Below are positions 31,478 to 39,115 of a stretch of 64,000 nt of DNA, one piece after another. The stretch comes from Betaproteobacteria bacterium. Lineage in GTDB: Bacteria; Pseudomonadota; Gammaproteobacteria; Burkholderiales; SG8-41. The notes beneath the pieces are model-generated. The model had not been told where the DNA came from. It ran no database searches and saw only the letters and a program-made list of their open reading frames with translations. Both the position numbers and the translations under genes were made by a program. The first letter of the stretch is position 1; each line of letters begins with the position of its first letter. The DNA lies in the NCBI GenBank assembly GCA_016868035.1, contig VGID01000016.1, positions 1 through 64,000 on the forward strand, read 5' to 3'.

Positions 31478-31577
31478 GGGCGGGCGCGCTGCCGGAATGC
31501 AGCCCCGCCGGGCTATTGAGGCTATGGTATCGGGGCCCCCGCGAGGGGGCAACAGATGCCGGGGGCAATCCGCCCGC

Positions 31578-32141
31578 TCAGGCGGGCGGCTGGTAGCGCA
31601 CGCCGATGATCTCGATCTCGGCTTCCCCGGCCGGAGTGGCCAGCGTCACGACATCGCCGGAGCGCTTCTTCATGAGCGCGCGCGCGATGGGCGAGAGCCA
31701 GCTCACGTGGCCGCGCTTCGCGTCCACCTCGTCCACCCCGACGATAATGATGGTGCGCTCCTCGCCCCCGCCCCTCACGTAGGCGTAGGTCACGGTCGCC
31801 CCGAAGAAGATCTGGTCCGAGGTTCCGCGGCGCGCCGGATCCACCACTTCGGCGGCGTCGAGACGCTTGTTGAGGTAATGGATCCGCCGGTCGATTTCAC
31901 GCAACCGTTTCTTGCCATAGATGTAATCGCCGTTCTCGGAGCGGTCGCCGTTGGATGCCGCCCACGCGATAACCTTCACGAGATCGGGGCGCTCGACATC
32001 GAGCAGGCGCGTGAGCTCGGACTTGAGCCGCGTGTATCCCTGCGCCGTGATGTAGTTTTTTACGTCCTGCGCGGCCCGCTCGGACGCGGACGCGCTCGTG
32101 CGTCCATTACGACTACGCGTGGCTGTTGCGGACTTTCCCAT
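31578..32141 (-). CDS. greB: Transcription elongation factor GreB
   Basis: GreB enters the RNA polymerase secondary channel and stimulates cleavage of backtracked RNA. The protein has 187 residues. The coiled-coil N-terminal part contains DRSENGDYIYGKKRLREID, with the acidic tip residues, and the C-terminal FKBP-like domain reads WLSPIARALMKKRSGDVV. An N-terminal Ser/Ala/Arg-rich extension of about 25 residues is longer than usual. The chosen ATG is at 32141; the frame stays open further upstream into the divergent promoter region without similarity. It follows an extended -10 promoter and is transcribed away from the IclR gene. Confidence 0.92.
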   Translation of the reverse strand: MGKSATATRSRNGRTSASASERAAQDVKNYITAQGYTRLKSELTRLLDVERPDLVKVIAWAASNGDRSENGDYIYGKKRLREIDRRIHYLNKRLDAAEVVDPARRGTSDQIFFGATVTYAYVRGGGEERTIIIVGVDEVDAKRGHVSWLSPIARALMKKRSGDVVTLATPAGEAEIEIIGVRYQPPA

Positions 32142-32177
32142 GGGATGGTGCGGAGCGTCGGATAACGTGAGCCGCAT

Positions 32178-32186
32178 AGTATAGCA
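32178..32186 (-). promoter_or_regulatory. Extended -10 promoter of greB
   Basis: Minus-strand TGCTATACT matches the extended -10 form TGNTATANT very closely. It lies about 40 bases upstream of the GreB ATG. No strong -35 is present, as expected for extended -10 promoters. Confidence 0.55.
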
Positions 32187-32251
32187 AAAACAAGACATTA
32201 CTGGCGCTATCTCGTTACACGTCGAGTATGCGCCTCCGGAACCGATGGTTA

Positions 32252-32280
32252 TTGTGGCTCCTGATTTCATATTGTAAAAT
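32252..32280 (+). promoter_or_regulatory. Sigma-70 promoter of the IclR-type regulator
   Basis: TTGTGG (32252-32257), a 17-base spacer and TAAAAT (32275-32280) form a good promoter. Transcription would begin near 32287, which excludes a TTG start at 32281 and supports the GTG at 32314. Confidence 0.5.
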
Positions 32281-32313
32281 TTGCCTCCTAAAAACGCGAA
32301 AAATGGTCGTCCT

Positions 32314-33081
32314 GTGACACAAAAAGGCCCGAAATCCTCGATCCAGGTCATCGACCGCATGATGAGCCTGCTCGAGACGCTGTCCCGGCACGGCGCGCCG
32401 GTCAATCTCAAGCAGCTCGCGGCGGAAACCCGGCTCCACCCCTCGACCGCGCACCGTATCCTTGCGGTGATGGTGGAGAACCGCCTGGTGGACCGCATCG
32501 AGCCCGGCACCTACCGGCTTGGCATCCGCCTGCTCGAGCTGGGCAACCTCGTCAAGTCGCGCATCAGCGTGCGCCAGGAGGCGCTGCCCCACATGCACTC
32601 GTTGCATCAGGAACTGCACGAGACGGTGAATCTCTCGGTGCGCCACGACGACGAGGTCGTCTACATCGAGCGCACCGCGGACAGCAACACCATGATGCGG
32701 GTGGTGCAGATCATCGGCGCACGCGCGCCGCTGCACATCACGGCGGTGGGCAAGATCTTCCTCGCCCAGGATGGGGTCGAGAAAACCGCCGAGTACGTGC
32801 AGCGAACCGGCCTGCCGAAGTATACCGAGCACACACTAACCGAGCCCGATAGCCTCGCCAAAGAGCTCGACCGGGTCCGCCAGCAGGGCTACGCCTACGA
32901 CAACGAAGAGGCCGAGCGGGGCGTCTCGTGCATCGGTGCAGGCATCTACAACGACGAGGGCGTCCTGGTCGCTGGGCTTTCGGTGTCGGCCCCCTCGGAC
33001 CGGCTCGACCGCGCGTGGGCCGCACAGGTGCGGAAAACCGCCGACAAGATTTCGCGCGCGATCGGCTACCCGGGCCGTTGA
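32314..33081 (+). CDS. IclR-family transcriptional regulator
   Basis: The 255-residue protein has an N-terminal winged HTH (KQLAAETRLHPSTAHRILAV) and a C-terminal GAF-like effector domain (DEVVYIERTADSNTMM, APLHITAVGKIFLA, RGVSCIGAGIYNDEG). IclR proteins usually control carbon-source catabolism in response to small carboxylates. Here there is no adjacent catabolic operon: greB is divergent and an exonuclease-GIY-YIG gene follows, so the target is not evident. GTG at 32314 (VTQKGPKSSIQV) is chosen because the promoter overlaps any earlier start. Confidence 0.88.
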   Translation: MTQKGPKSSIQVIDRMMSLLETLSRHGAPVNLKQLAAETRLHPSTAHRILAVMVENRLVDRIEPGTYRLGIRLLELGNLVKSRISVRQEALPHMHSLHQELHETVNLSVRHDDEVVYIERTADSNTMMRVVQIIGARAPLHITAVGKIFLAQDGVEKTAEYVQRTGLPKYTEHTLTEPDSLAKELDRVRQQGYAYDNEEAERGVSCIGAGIYNDEGVLVAGLSVSAPSDRLDRAWAAQVRKTADKISRAIGYPGR

Positions 33082-33085
33082 CTGC

Positions 33086-33301
33086 GTGAGCCGTGATTCG
33101 TGAGTCGTGACTCGAGGCGGTCTCAAAATCCAAAATAGATTAACCGCAGATAATCGCCGATACACGCCGATCAAGCCACGGTGAGGCGTGAACGGTAAGC
33201 AGTAAGCCATACATACCTGAGAATGACGTTCTCCTCCTTACCGCTTGCCGCTCACTGCCTGCCGCATTCATCTGCGTCCATCTGCGTTCATCGGCGGTTC
33301 C
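33086..33301. repeat. Nested word array between the IclR and exonuclease genes
   Basis: A leading heptamer run (GTGAGCC, GTGATTC, GTGAGTC, GTGACTC; 33086-33114) starts 5 bases after the IclR stop. Next come B words (CGCAGATAAT, CGCCGATACA; 33142-33172) and C heptamers (GTGAACG, GTAAGCA; 33180-33208). A loop of about 27 bases follows, then C' (33236-33264) and B' (33266-33301). B' ends 4 bases before the exonuclease ATG, so the array occupies the whole gap. Confidence 0.85.
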
Positions 33302-33305
33302 GCTG

Positions 33306-34796
33306 ATGCTCGACCAGCCCTTCGTTTTCCTCGATCTCGAGACCACCGGCGCCCATCCGGCATGGGACCGCGTCACCGAAGTGGGCCTGCTCGAGGTCGA
33401 CCGCGGCCGGTGCGCCGGAGAATGGTCCTCCCTCGTCAATCCCGGGCGCAGCATCCCGCCGGCGATCCAGGCTCTGAACGGCATCACCAACGAGATGGTC
33501 GCGCTCGCCCCGGCATTTCCCGAGATCGCCGACGAGCTCTATGCGCATCTCGACGGCAAGGTGCTGGTGGCCCACAACGCGCGCTTCGACTACGGGTTTC
33601 TCCGGCAGGAATTCCGGCGCGCGGGGCTGCGCTACAACGCGCGCGTGCTGTGCACCGTCAAGCTCTCGCGCAAGCTCTATCCGGAGGAGGCGCGCCACAA
33701 CCTGGACGCCCTGATGCTGCGCCACGGCCTCGCGTGCGAGGCACGCCATCGAGCGCTCGGCGACGCGCGCGTGCTGTGGCAGCTCGTGCAGGCGTGGCGC
33801 GAAAGCCGCGGCCCCGATGCCATCGAGTCCGCCGCCAGCGCGCTGCTCGCGCGGCCGAGCCTGCCCGCGGGGCTCACCGCCGAGGCGCTCGACGAGATAC
33901 CGGAGGCGCCGGGCGTGTATTTGTTCTACGGGGAAAACGGCGTCGTGCTCTACGTCGGCAAGAGCACCAACCTGCGCACGCGAGTGATGGCACACTTCGC
34001 GGCAGACCACCGCGACGCAAAGGACATGAAGATCGTGCGGCAGGTAAAACGCGTGGACTGGATCGAGACCGTCGGCGAGCTCGGCGCGCTGATCGAGGAA
34101 GCGCGGCTCGTGAAGCGCCTTGCGCCGGTCTACAACCGCAGGCTGCGGCACGCCGCCGAATTGTGCGCCTGGCACTGGCGGGCGGATTGGTCGGAGAGCG
34201 CGCCGGACTCGGACTCGCGCAGCGTGGAGCGGGAAGGCGCGCAGGCCGCCGACAGGATGGCCTCCCGGGGCCGCGATGTTCCGATCAGAGGCGGCGCGCC
34301 GCAACTGGTGAGCGCGTGCGAGCTCGATGTGTCGCGCTTCGGAGATCTCTACGGCCTATACCGGTCGCGCAGCGCGGCGCTCGAGGCATTGTGCGAGCTG
34401 GCGGGCGCGCACGGGCTGTGCCCGCTGCTGCTAGGCCTGGACAAGGGCCGCGCGCCGTGCTTCGCGCACCAGATCCGGCGCTGCCGCGGCGCGTGCATCG
34501 GCAAGGAAACCCGCGCCGCCCACGCCGCTCGCCTCGCGCAGGCGCTCGCCCGGCTCAGGATGCGGCCGTGGCCGTTCAAGGGCCGCATCGGCGTGCGCGT
34601 GGCGGGCGAGGAGGATGGCACGCTGATCGTGCTGGACCGCTGGTGCTATCTCGGCACGGTGCGCTCGGAGCAGGAACTCCACGAGCTCGGCGCGCCGTCC
34701 GGCCCGCCTGCCTTCGACCTCGACACCTACCGCGTACTCACGCGTTTTTTCTCGAGCGCGCGCCGCGGCTATACGGTGCTCGAGCTGCCCGTCTGA
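33306..34796 (+). CDS. DEDDh exonuclease-GIY-YIG nuclease fusion (DnaQ-UvrC-like)
   Basis: The 496-residue protein joins two nuclease domains. Residues about 1-175 form a DnaQ-like 3'-5' exonuclease: Asp10/Glu12 in FVFLDLETTG, VAHNARFDYGFLRQE and HRALGDARVLW. Residues about 190-290 form a UvrC-type GIY-YIG endonuclease (APGVYLFYGENGVVLYVGKS, then a RLVKRLAPVYNRR stretch). The remainder resembles the middle part of Cho/UvrC, with a Cys-rich CFAHQIRRCRGACIGKE. The C-terminal UvrC nuclease and HhH domains are absent. It is probably an auxiliary DNA repair nuclease related to Cho. Such fusions are known in proteobacteria and actinobacteria. It stands alone. Confidence 0.88.
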   Translation: MLDQPFVFLDLETTGAHPAWDRVTEVGLLEVDRGRCAGEWSSLVNPGRSIPPAIQALNGITNEMVALAPAFPEIADELYAHLDGKVLVAHNARFDYGFLRQEFRRAGLRYNARVLCTVKLSRKLYPEEARHNLDALMLRHGLACEARHRALGDARVLWQLVQAWRESRGPDAIESAASALLARPSLPAGLTAEALDEIPEAPGVYLFYGENGVVLYVGKSTNLRTRVMAHFAADHRDAKDMKIVRQVKRVDWIETVGELGALIEEARLVKRLAPVYNRRLRHAAELCAWHWRADWSESAPDSDSRSVEREGAQAADRMASRGRDVPIRGGAPQLVSACELDVSRFGDLYGLYRSRSAALEALCELAGAHGLCPLLLGLDKGRAPCFAHQIRRCRGACIGKETRAAHAARLAQALARLRMRPWPFKGRIGVRVAGEEDGTLIVLDRWCYLGTVRSEQELHELGAPSGPPAFDLDTYRVLTRFFSSARRGYTVLELPV

Positions 34797-34820
34797 CTGG
34801 AGCGGCGTAGCCCGCGACGG

Positions 34821-34855
34821 GTGACTCGTGACTGGCGAGGCGTGTAAAGTAACCC
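34821..34855 (+). repeat. Single-arm heptamer array before Bug protein 3
   Basis: Five words in a row: GTGACTC, GTGACTG, GCGAGGC, GTGTAAA, GTAACCC. It begins 25 bases after the exonuclease stop and ends 31 bases before the Bug ATG. No mirror arm is seen. Confidence 0.65.
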
Positions 34856-34886
34856 GCGCGACAATCATGCCCAGAGGAGATCCATC

Positions 34887-35855
34887 ATGACCGCCGCCTT
34901 CCGCTACGCGCTGGCACTTGTTTTCGTGATCCTGCCTGCCACCGCGGTGCTCGCACAGGCCTACCCCGCGAAGCCGGTGCGCATGATCATCCCCTTTCCC
35001 CCGGGCGGGCCGACCGATCTCATGGGCCGGATGGCAGCCGACCGTCTGAGCAAGGCGTGGAACGTGCAGGTGGTGCCCGACAACCGCGGTGGCGCCGGTG
35101 GCAACATCGGGACAGAGCTGTGCGCGAAGTCTCCTCCCGACGGCTACACGATCTGCATGCTGACGGTGGCGCAGACCATTTCGCCCAGCATCTACAAGAA
35201 GCTCGGATACGATCCGCTCCGGGATTTCGCGCACGTGACCCTGATGGCGGTGCTGCCCAGCCTGCTCACCACGCATCCCACGCTGCCGGTGAAGAACGTG
35301 AGGGAGCTCGCCGCGCTCGCCAAATCGCGCCCCGGGCAGCTGACCTACGCCTCGACCGGCAACGGCACCAGCCCCCACATGCTGATGGAGATGTTCAAGC
35401 ACCTGGCGGGGCTTGACATGGTGCACGTGCCCTACAAGGGCCAGGCGCCCTCGGTGGTGGACCAGCTCTCGGGCCAGGTGCAGCTCGCGTTCAACACCGC
35501 GGTCACCGTATTGCCGCAGGTGAAAGCGGGCAAGTTGAAGCCGATCGCGGTCTCGACGAGAGAGCGGTTTCCGCCGATGCCGGAACTGCAGACAGTGGAG
35601 GAAGGCGGAGTGAAGGGGTTCGACGGCAGTTCGTGGCAATCGGTGGTGATGCCCGCCGGCACCCCGCGCGAGATCGTCGCCAAGGTCTACCAGGAGCTCG
35701 CCGGCATGCTCAAGGCTGCCGAGACCCGCGAGAGGTTTCTGGCGCAGGGCGCGCTCGCCTCCGGGATTCCGCCGGATGAATTCCTCGCATTCATCAAGCG
35801 CGAACTCGAGAAGTGGGCGCGCGTGGCGAAGGCGGCCAACGTGACGGTCGACTGA
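34887..35855 (+). CDS. Bug/TctC-family periplasmic substrate-binding protein (3)
   Basis: The 322-residue receptor has a signal peptide ending near LPATAVLAQ, and the mature part starts AYPAKPVRMIIPFPPGGPTD. It carries the canonical PPGGPTDLMGR loop, DNRGGAGGNIGTELCAKS and HVPYKGQAPSVVDQLSG. AGAGGAG lies just before the ATG. It is not adjacent to transporter membrane genes or to an enzyme operon, so nothing local suggests its ligand. It may feed a shared TctAB elsewhere or act in sensing. Confidence 0.92.
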   Translation: MTAAFRYALALVFVILPATAVLAQAYPAKPVRMIIPFPPGGPTDLMGRMAADRLSKAWNVQVVPDNRGGAGGNIGTELCAKSPPDGYTICMLTVAQTISPSIYKKLGYDPLRDFAHVTLMAVLPSLLTTHPTLPVKNVRELAALAKSRPGQLTYASTGNGTSPHMLMEMFKHLAGLDMVHVPYKGQAPSVVDQLSGQVQLAFNTAVTVLPQVKAGKLKPIAVSTRERFPPMPELQTVEEGGVKGFDGSSWQSVVMPAGTPREIVAKVYQELAGMLKAAETRERFLAQGALASGIPPDEFLAFIKRELEKWARVAKAANVTVD

Positions 35856-35916
35856 CCGCCGACTCTTTCGACGGGCGGCCGTCCGCTCGATCGGGACATC
35901 CACCCGCCCGCGCGGC

Positions 35917-36477
35917 ATGCGCGTCACCCGCATCCCCTACGGGGTCGAGCTGTACTTCCCGCCGCTGCGCGCGCCGGCCGCCGCCGCATCTGCCGCTGCT
36001 TTCGGCGCCGTCTGCCTCCTGCCCTCGCTGCTCGCGGCCGCGGCGCTCATCCCGCGCGACGCATCGGATGCGTATGGGCTGCTCGCGCTGGTGCTCCTTT
36101 CCGCCTTCGCCGTGCCCCTCGTCGCGTTCGGCGTGACCTTCCTCGCGCTTGCCGTCTACCTGATGGCGAACTCGCTCACGGTACAGGTTACCGCGGCTGC
36201 GATCCGCAGCCGGCGCAGCGTATTCGGCTGCGCGTTGAGCCCGCGCGAGCTTAGGAGAGGCGAGGTCGCGGCGATCGAACCGGAACCGGCCGCACGATAC
36301 CGGAACCTGCTGGGAGGAGAGCCAGGCTACCGGCTCATCGCACGCCCCGGCCCGCGGGCACCGGCCGGGCAGCGCGTCATGATCGTCGCGGAGGACCTGA
36401 AAGGGACGGGTAAGGTGAATGAAGTCCGCCGGCTGATCGAGTCGAGCATGCGGCTCGCCCCGCGCGCCGGTCAGTGA
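35917..36477 (+). CDS. Unknown two-helix membrane protein
   Basis: The 186-residue protein has two hydrophobic segments at residues about 24-50 and 58-90, and a cytosolic or periplasmic domain of about 90 residues (FGCALSPRELRRGEVAAIEP, QRVMIVAEDLKGTGKVNEVR). The hairpin plus C-terminal domain is reminiscent of PH-domain-like membrane proteins, but I cannot assign a family. Its stop overlaps the end of the convergent DUF3567 gene by 7 bases. It follows Bug protein 3 by about 60 bases on the same strand. Confidence 0.65.
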   Translation: MRVTRIPYGVELYFPPLRAPAAAASAAAFGAVCLLPSLLAAAALIPRDASDAYGLLALVLLSAFAVPLVAFGVTFLALAVYLMANSLTVQVTAAAIRSRRSVFGCALSPRELRRGEVAAIEPEPAARYRNLLGGEPGYRLIARPGPRAPAGQRVMIVAEDLKGTGKVNEVRRLIESSMRLAPRAGQ

Positions 36478-36704
36478 TAGACGACCGGGACGTTCATCAG
36501 CACGTCGAAGCCCGCGAGAAACTCATCAACGCGCTCGATCGAAGCGTCCTCGTCGATCGCCTCGCGCATGGAGCGCACGAACCGGTCTGCCACGTCACCC
36601 TGGAAGAACGTGCCGCGCGCGGTTTGCTTGTCTACCAGCTCGTACGCATGCTGCGCGGGGTACTCCACCACGCAGTAGTTCTCGCTGTTGTAGATGATGT
36701 TCAT
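36471..36704 (-). CDS. DUF3567-family small protein
   Basis: The 77-residue protein starts MNIIYNSENYCVVEYP and contains ELVDKQTARGTFFQGDVADR and VDEFLAGFDVLMNVPVV. This matches from memory the DUF3567 proteins found in Burkholderiales and relatives, function unknown, so it also supports the taxonomic reading. It is monocistronic, convergent with the membrane protein gene and overlaps it by 7 bases. Confidence 0.82.
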   Translation of the reverse strand: MNIIYNSENYCVVEYPAQHAYELVDKQTARGTFFQGDVADRFVRSMREAIDEDASIERVDEFLAGFDVLMNVPVVYH

Positions 36705-36982
36705 CGCCTCGCATGCCTCTCATGGGCGTACAACGGTGCGTGTTGCATAAAGGATGACACTATTCGCACCGCTTGGTTCGCCCCGATCGTGCAGTAATGC
36801 ACGTATTCACTGACATGGGGCGCGAACGGTCGTTTTCAAGGTACAAACGGTCGTGCGCAGGGCGCGTTTTCCGCTTCGATTTCCGGGTTTCGAGTCTCGA
36901 GTGCGGCGATCTGGCTCAGAACCGGTACTGGACCGCCTTAAACCCGCGAAAGCGGCATGGGAATGCAAGCGCGCAACGCGAG
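36705..36982. other. Intergenic region upstream of the DUF3567 gene
   Basis: About 280 bases without a convincing gene. It contains a small palindrome, GTGCA-GTAA-TGCAC (36789-36802), and two AACGGTCGT direct repeats at 36825-36833 and 36846-36854. Their starts are 21 bases apart, about two helical turns. The two copies could bind a regulator for the DUF3567 gene; this is speculative. Confidence 0.4.
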
Positions 36983-37903
36983 TTATGCGCGGCGCCCGGG
37001 CATGCTTTCGGTGCCCGCGCGTCGCATCTGGCTCAGCGCGATGCCGCCAAGGATCAAGGCAAGCGCAGCGTACGCTTCGGCCCCGGGATGCTCGCGCATC
37101 AGCGTGACACCTGCAAATACCGCTACCAGCGGACCCAGGTAGTTGACGAGCGACATGAAGGTCGGCCCGGCCGAACTGATCAGCGTGAAATAGCATATCG
37201 TGGCGATCGCGGTCGGACCGACGCCGAGCCAGACGATGGATACGACCGAGGTGGCGCTCAGCTCGAGCGCCCACGGCTGGTCAACCACGAGCGCAAGCGG
37301 CAGCATCACCACAGCAGCGATCAGCAACGTGCCGGCAGAGGCGACCAGGAAATCGCTGCGGATGGTGACCCGCGCAATCACGGCGTTTGCAGCATAGCAC
37401 AGCGCGCCGCCGAGTACCGCCAGCTGCGACACGATCTGCAGCAGCGAGCCGCCGAGCCCGGCAAGCGCCGCCGGCCCCATCAACACGACGATGCCGAGAA
37501 AGCCCAGCACGAACCCCGCGAGCCTGTTGCGCGAAAGGGCATCCTCGGTAACGAACAGATGCGCGAGCAACAAGGTCGTGAGCGGCATGAATGCCATCAG
37601 AATGCCGGCGAGCGCGCTATCGACCACCTTCTGGCCCCACGTGATCAGGAAGAATGGAACCGCGTTGCCCACCAAGGCGAGCACCGCGTACGAGAGCCAG
37701 ACCCGCCCGAACGGGGGCAGCCTAAGCTTCAATGCTCGCACCATCACGATCACCACCAGCGCACCGATCGCGACCCGGCCGGCAACGACGGTCGCCGGCG
37801 GCGCGCTCGCCACGGCGAGCTTATTGAACATGAAGGACGACCCCCACATCGCGCCCAGCGAGAGCAGCAATACCCAATCGGTCGCGCTCCTATGGCTGGA
37901 CAT
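36983..37903 (-). CDS. EamA-family transporter at the end of the catabolic operon
   Basis: The 306-residue protein has ten predicted membrane segments in two EamA repeats (TDWVLLLSLGAMWGSSFMFN at the start, GPLVAVFAGVTLMREHPGAE near the end). DMT family; substrate unknown. It is the last gene of the minus-strand catabolic run, 91 bases after the TPP decarboxylase beta subunit, so it may export a pathway product or import a substrate. It is different from the EamA protein in the lut region. Confidence 0.82.
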   Translation of the reverse strand: MSSHRSATDWVLLLSLGAMWGSSFMFNKLAVASAPPATVVAGRVAIGALVVIVMVRALKLRLPPFGRVWLSYAVLALVGNAVPFFLITWGQKVVDSALAGILMAFMPLTTLLLAHLFVTEDALSRNRLAGFVLGFLGIVVLMGPAALAGLGGSLLQIVSQLAVLGGALCYAANAVIARVTIRSDFLVASAGTLLIAAVVMLPLALVVDQPWALELSATSVVSIVWLGVGPTAIATICYFTLISSAGPTFMSLVNYLGPLVAVFAGVTLMREHPGAEAYAALALILGGIALSQMRRAGTESMPGRRA

Positions 37904-37994
37904 CGGCGACAGCGAACGACACGGCGGGCGTGAAAGGAAGCGGGATACGACGTGACGACCCGGCCGCGGCGGCTCGATGCCGGCTGGACATGCC

Positions 37995-38597
37995 TCAATA
38001 GCCCTGCGGTCCGAACACGGTGATGCCGAGCCGGCGCTCCAGAGCGCGACCGAACCGATACTTCATCTCGGGGCCTTCGTACGTCATGGGCGGCGTGCCC
38101 AAGAAGCCGGTTTCCGGCTCCACCCGCAGGACCGTAAGAGACGGCCCGGGTTCCGCCAGGATCTGCGGCAGCGATTGACGCAGGGTCTCGATGCTTTCCA
38201 GGGTCCGCGCTTGCGGAAAGCCAGCGGCCCGCGCGAGCGCCGCATAGTCAGCCTGACCCTGATTGACCATCGGTACGGCACCGACGGTCTGATACACTCG
38301 ATTGTCCACCACGAAATGCTTGAGATTCCGGGGCGCCTGTCCGGCCTCGGTCAGCAAGCAGCCGAGGTTCATGCACAGCGACCCATCGGCATTCAAAACC
38401 CACACCGGCGTTTCGCGCAGCGCCAGGGCAAGTCCCAGCGCAAAACTTGCGGCGAACCCCATCGCGCCGTGCATGTAGAAACTGTCCTCGCTCTTCGTCA
38501 AGGCCCACCACTCGTTGGCGGCCATGCCCAGGGCGCAGACTACTACGGCGTCGCCGCGATGGGCGGCAAGCACGCTCAATGCTTCGTTCGTTTTCAT
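37995..38597 (-). CDS. TPP-dependent decarboxylase, beta subunit (sulfopyruvate decarboxylase ComE-like)
   Basis: The 200-residue protein is the TPP-pyrophosphate-binding half of a two-subunit decarboxylase. The diphosphate/Mg motif runs from VLNADGSLCMNLGCLLTE to HFVVDNRVYQTVG. FYMHGAMGFAASFALGLALA is typical of ComE, phosphonopyruvate decarboxylase and benzoylformate-decarboxylase-related enzymes. The ATG at 38597 overlaps the alpha stop by 4 bases, showing coupled translation; an earlier in-frame start (38666) is rejected. The substrate is probably a 2-oxo acid carrying a polar group; sulfopyruvate, phosphonopyruvate and others are all possible. Confidence 0.75.
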   Translation of the reverse strand: MKTNEALSVLAAHRGDAVVVCALGMAANEWWALTKSEDSFYMHGAMGFAASFALGLALALRETPVWVLNADGSLCMNLGCLLTEAGQAPRNLKHFVVDNRVYQTVGAVPMVNQGQADYAALARAAGFPQARTLESIETLRQSLPQILAEPGPSLTVLRVEPETGFLGTPPMTYEGPEMKYRFGRALERRLGITVFGPQGY

Positions 38598-39100
38598 GCG
38601 GTCTGCTCCCCTTTGACCAGCCGCCGCGTCAGAAAAGCGATGAAAGGACGCTTCTGCAGACGACAAGCCTCAAAAGCATCGGGGATGCTCGCGAGGTCTT
38701 GCGCCCGGTCGAAAACATGATACGGGAAATCGTACGTTCGCAGCAGCGGTAACATGCGCCGTCCCTGGACTTCCTGATAGATCCGGTGGTCATCGATTGA
38801 ACCGCGCAGGCTGACGACGCAGAATACCGGGATCTGATGGCGCAGGTTGAGCGTCGCAAGCTCTCCCGTGCAGGTCAGCAGTCCGGTCGCGCCCATCACG
38901 GCGACGGACCGCACCCCGCCGAAAAATGCGCCGCTGCAAATCGCTATCGCTTCCGCCTCGCGTGCGACGGGAACGTGCCGTATCGCGGGATCCGCCGCCA
39001 GTCGCCGGATCAGCGGGGCGACCCAATCATCCGGCAGCGTCGCCGCCAGACGCACGCCGCACTTCACCAGCTCGGAATGCAGCCGTTCGTTGACATCCAT
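38594..39100 (-). CDS. TPP-dependent decarboxylase, alpha subunit (sulfopyruvate decarboxylase ComD-like)
   Basis: The 168-residue protein is the pyrimidine-binding half. The catalytic Glu that activates TPP sits in HVPVAREAEAIAICSGAFFG near residue 48, followed by SVAVMGATGLLTCTGELATL. Split alpha/beta subunits of this size match sulfopyruvate and phosphonopyruvate decarboxylases. It follows the amidohydrolase gene by 15 bases. The product with the beta subunit should turn a 2-oxo acid into an aldehyde; neither substrate nor downstream dehydrogenase is proven here. Confidence 0.75.
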   Translation of the reverse strand: MDVNERLHSELVKCGVRLAATLPDDWVAPLIRRLAADPAIRHVPVAREAEAIAICSGAFFGGVRSVAVMGATGLLTCTGELATLNLRHQIPVFCVVSLRGSIDDHRIYQEVQGRRMLPLLRTYDFPYHVFDRAQDLASIPDAFEACRLQKRPFIAFLTRRLVKGEQTA

Positions 39101-39115
39101 GGCGCGTCCTTTCGA

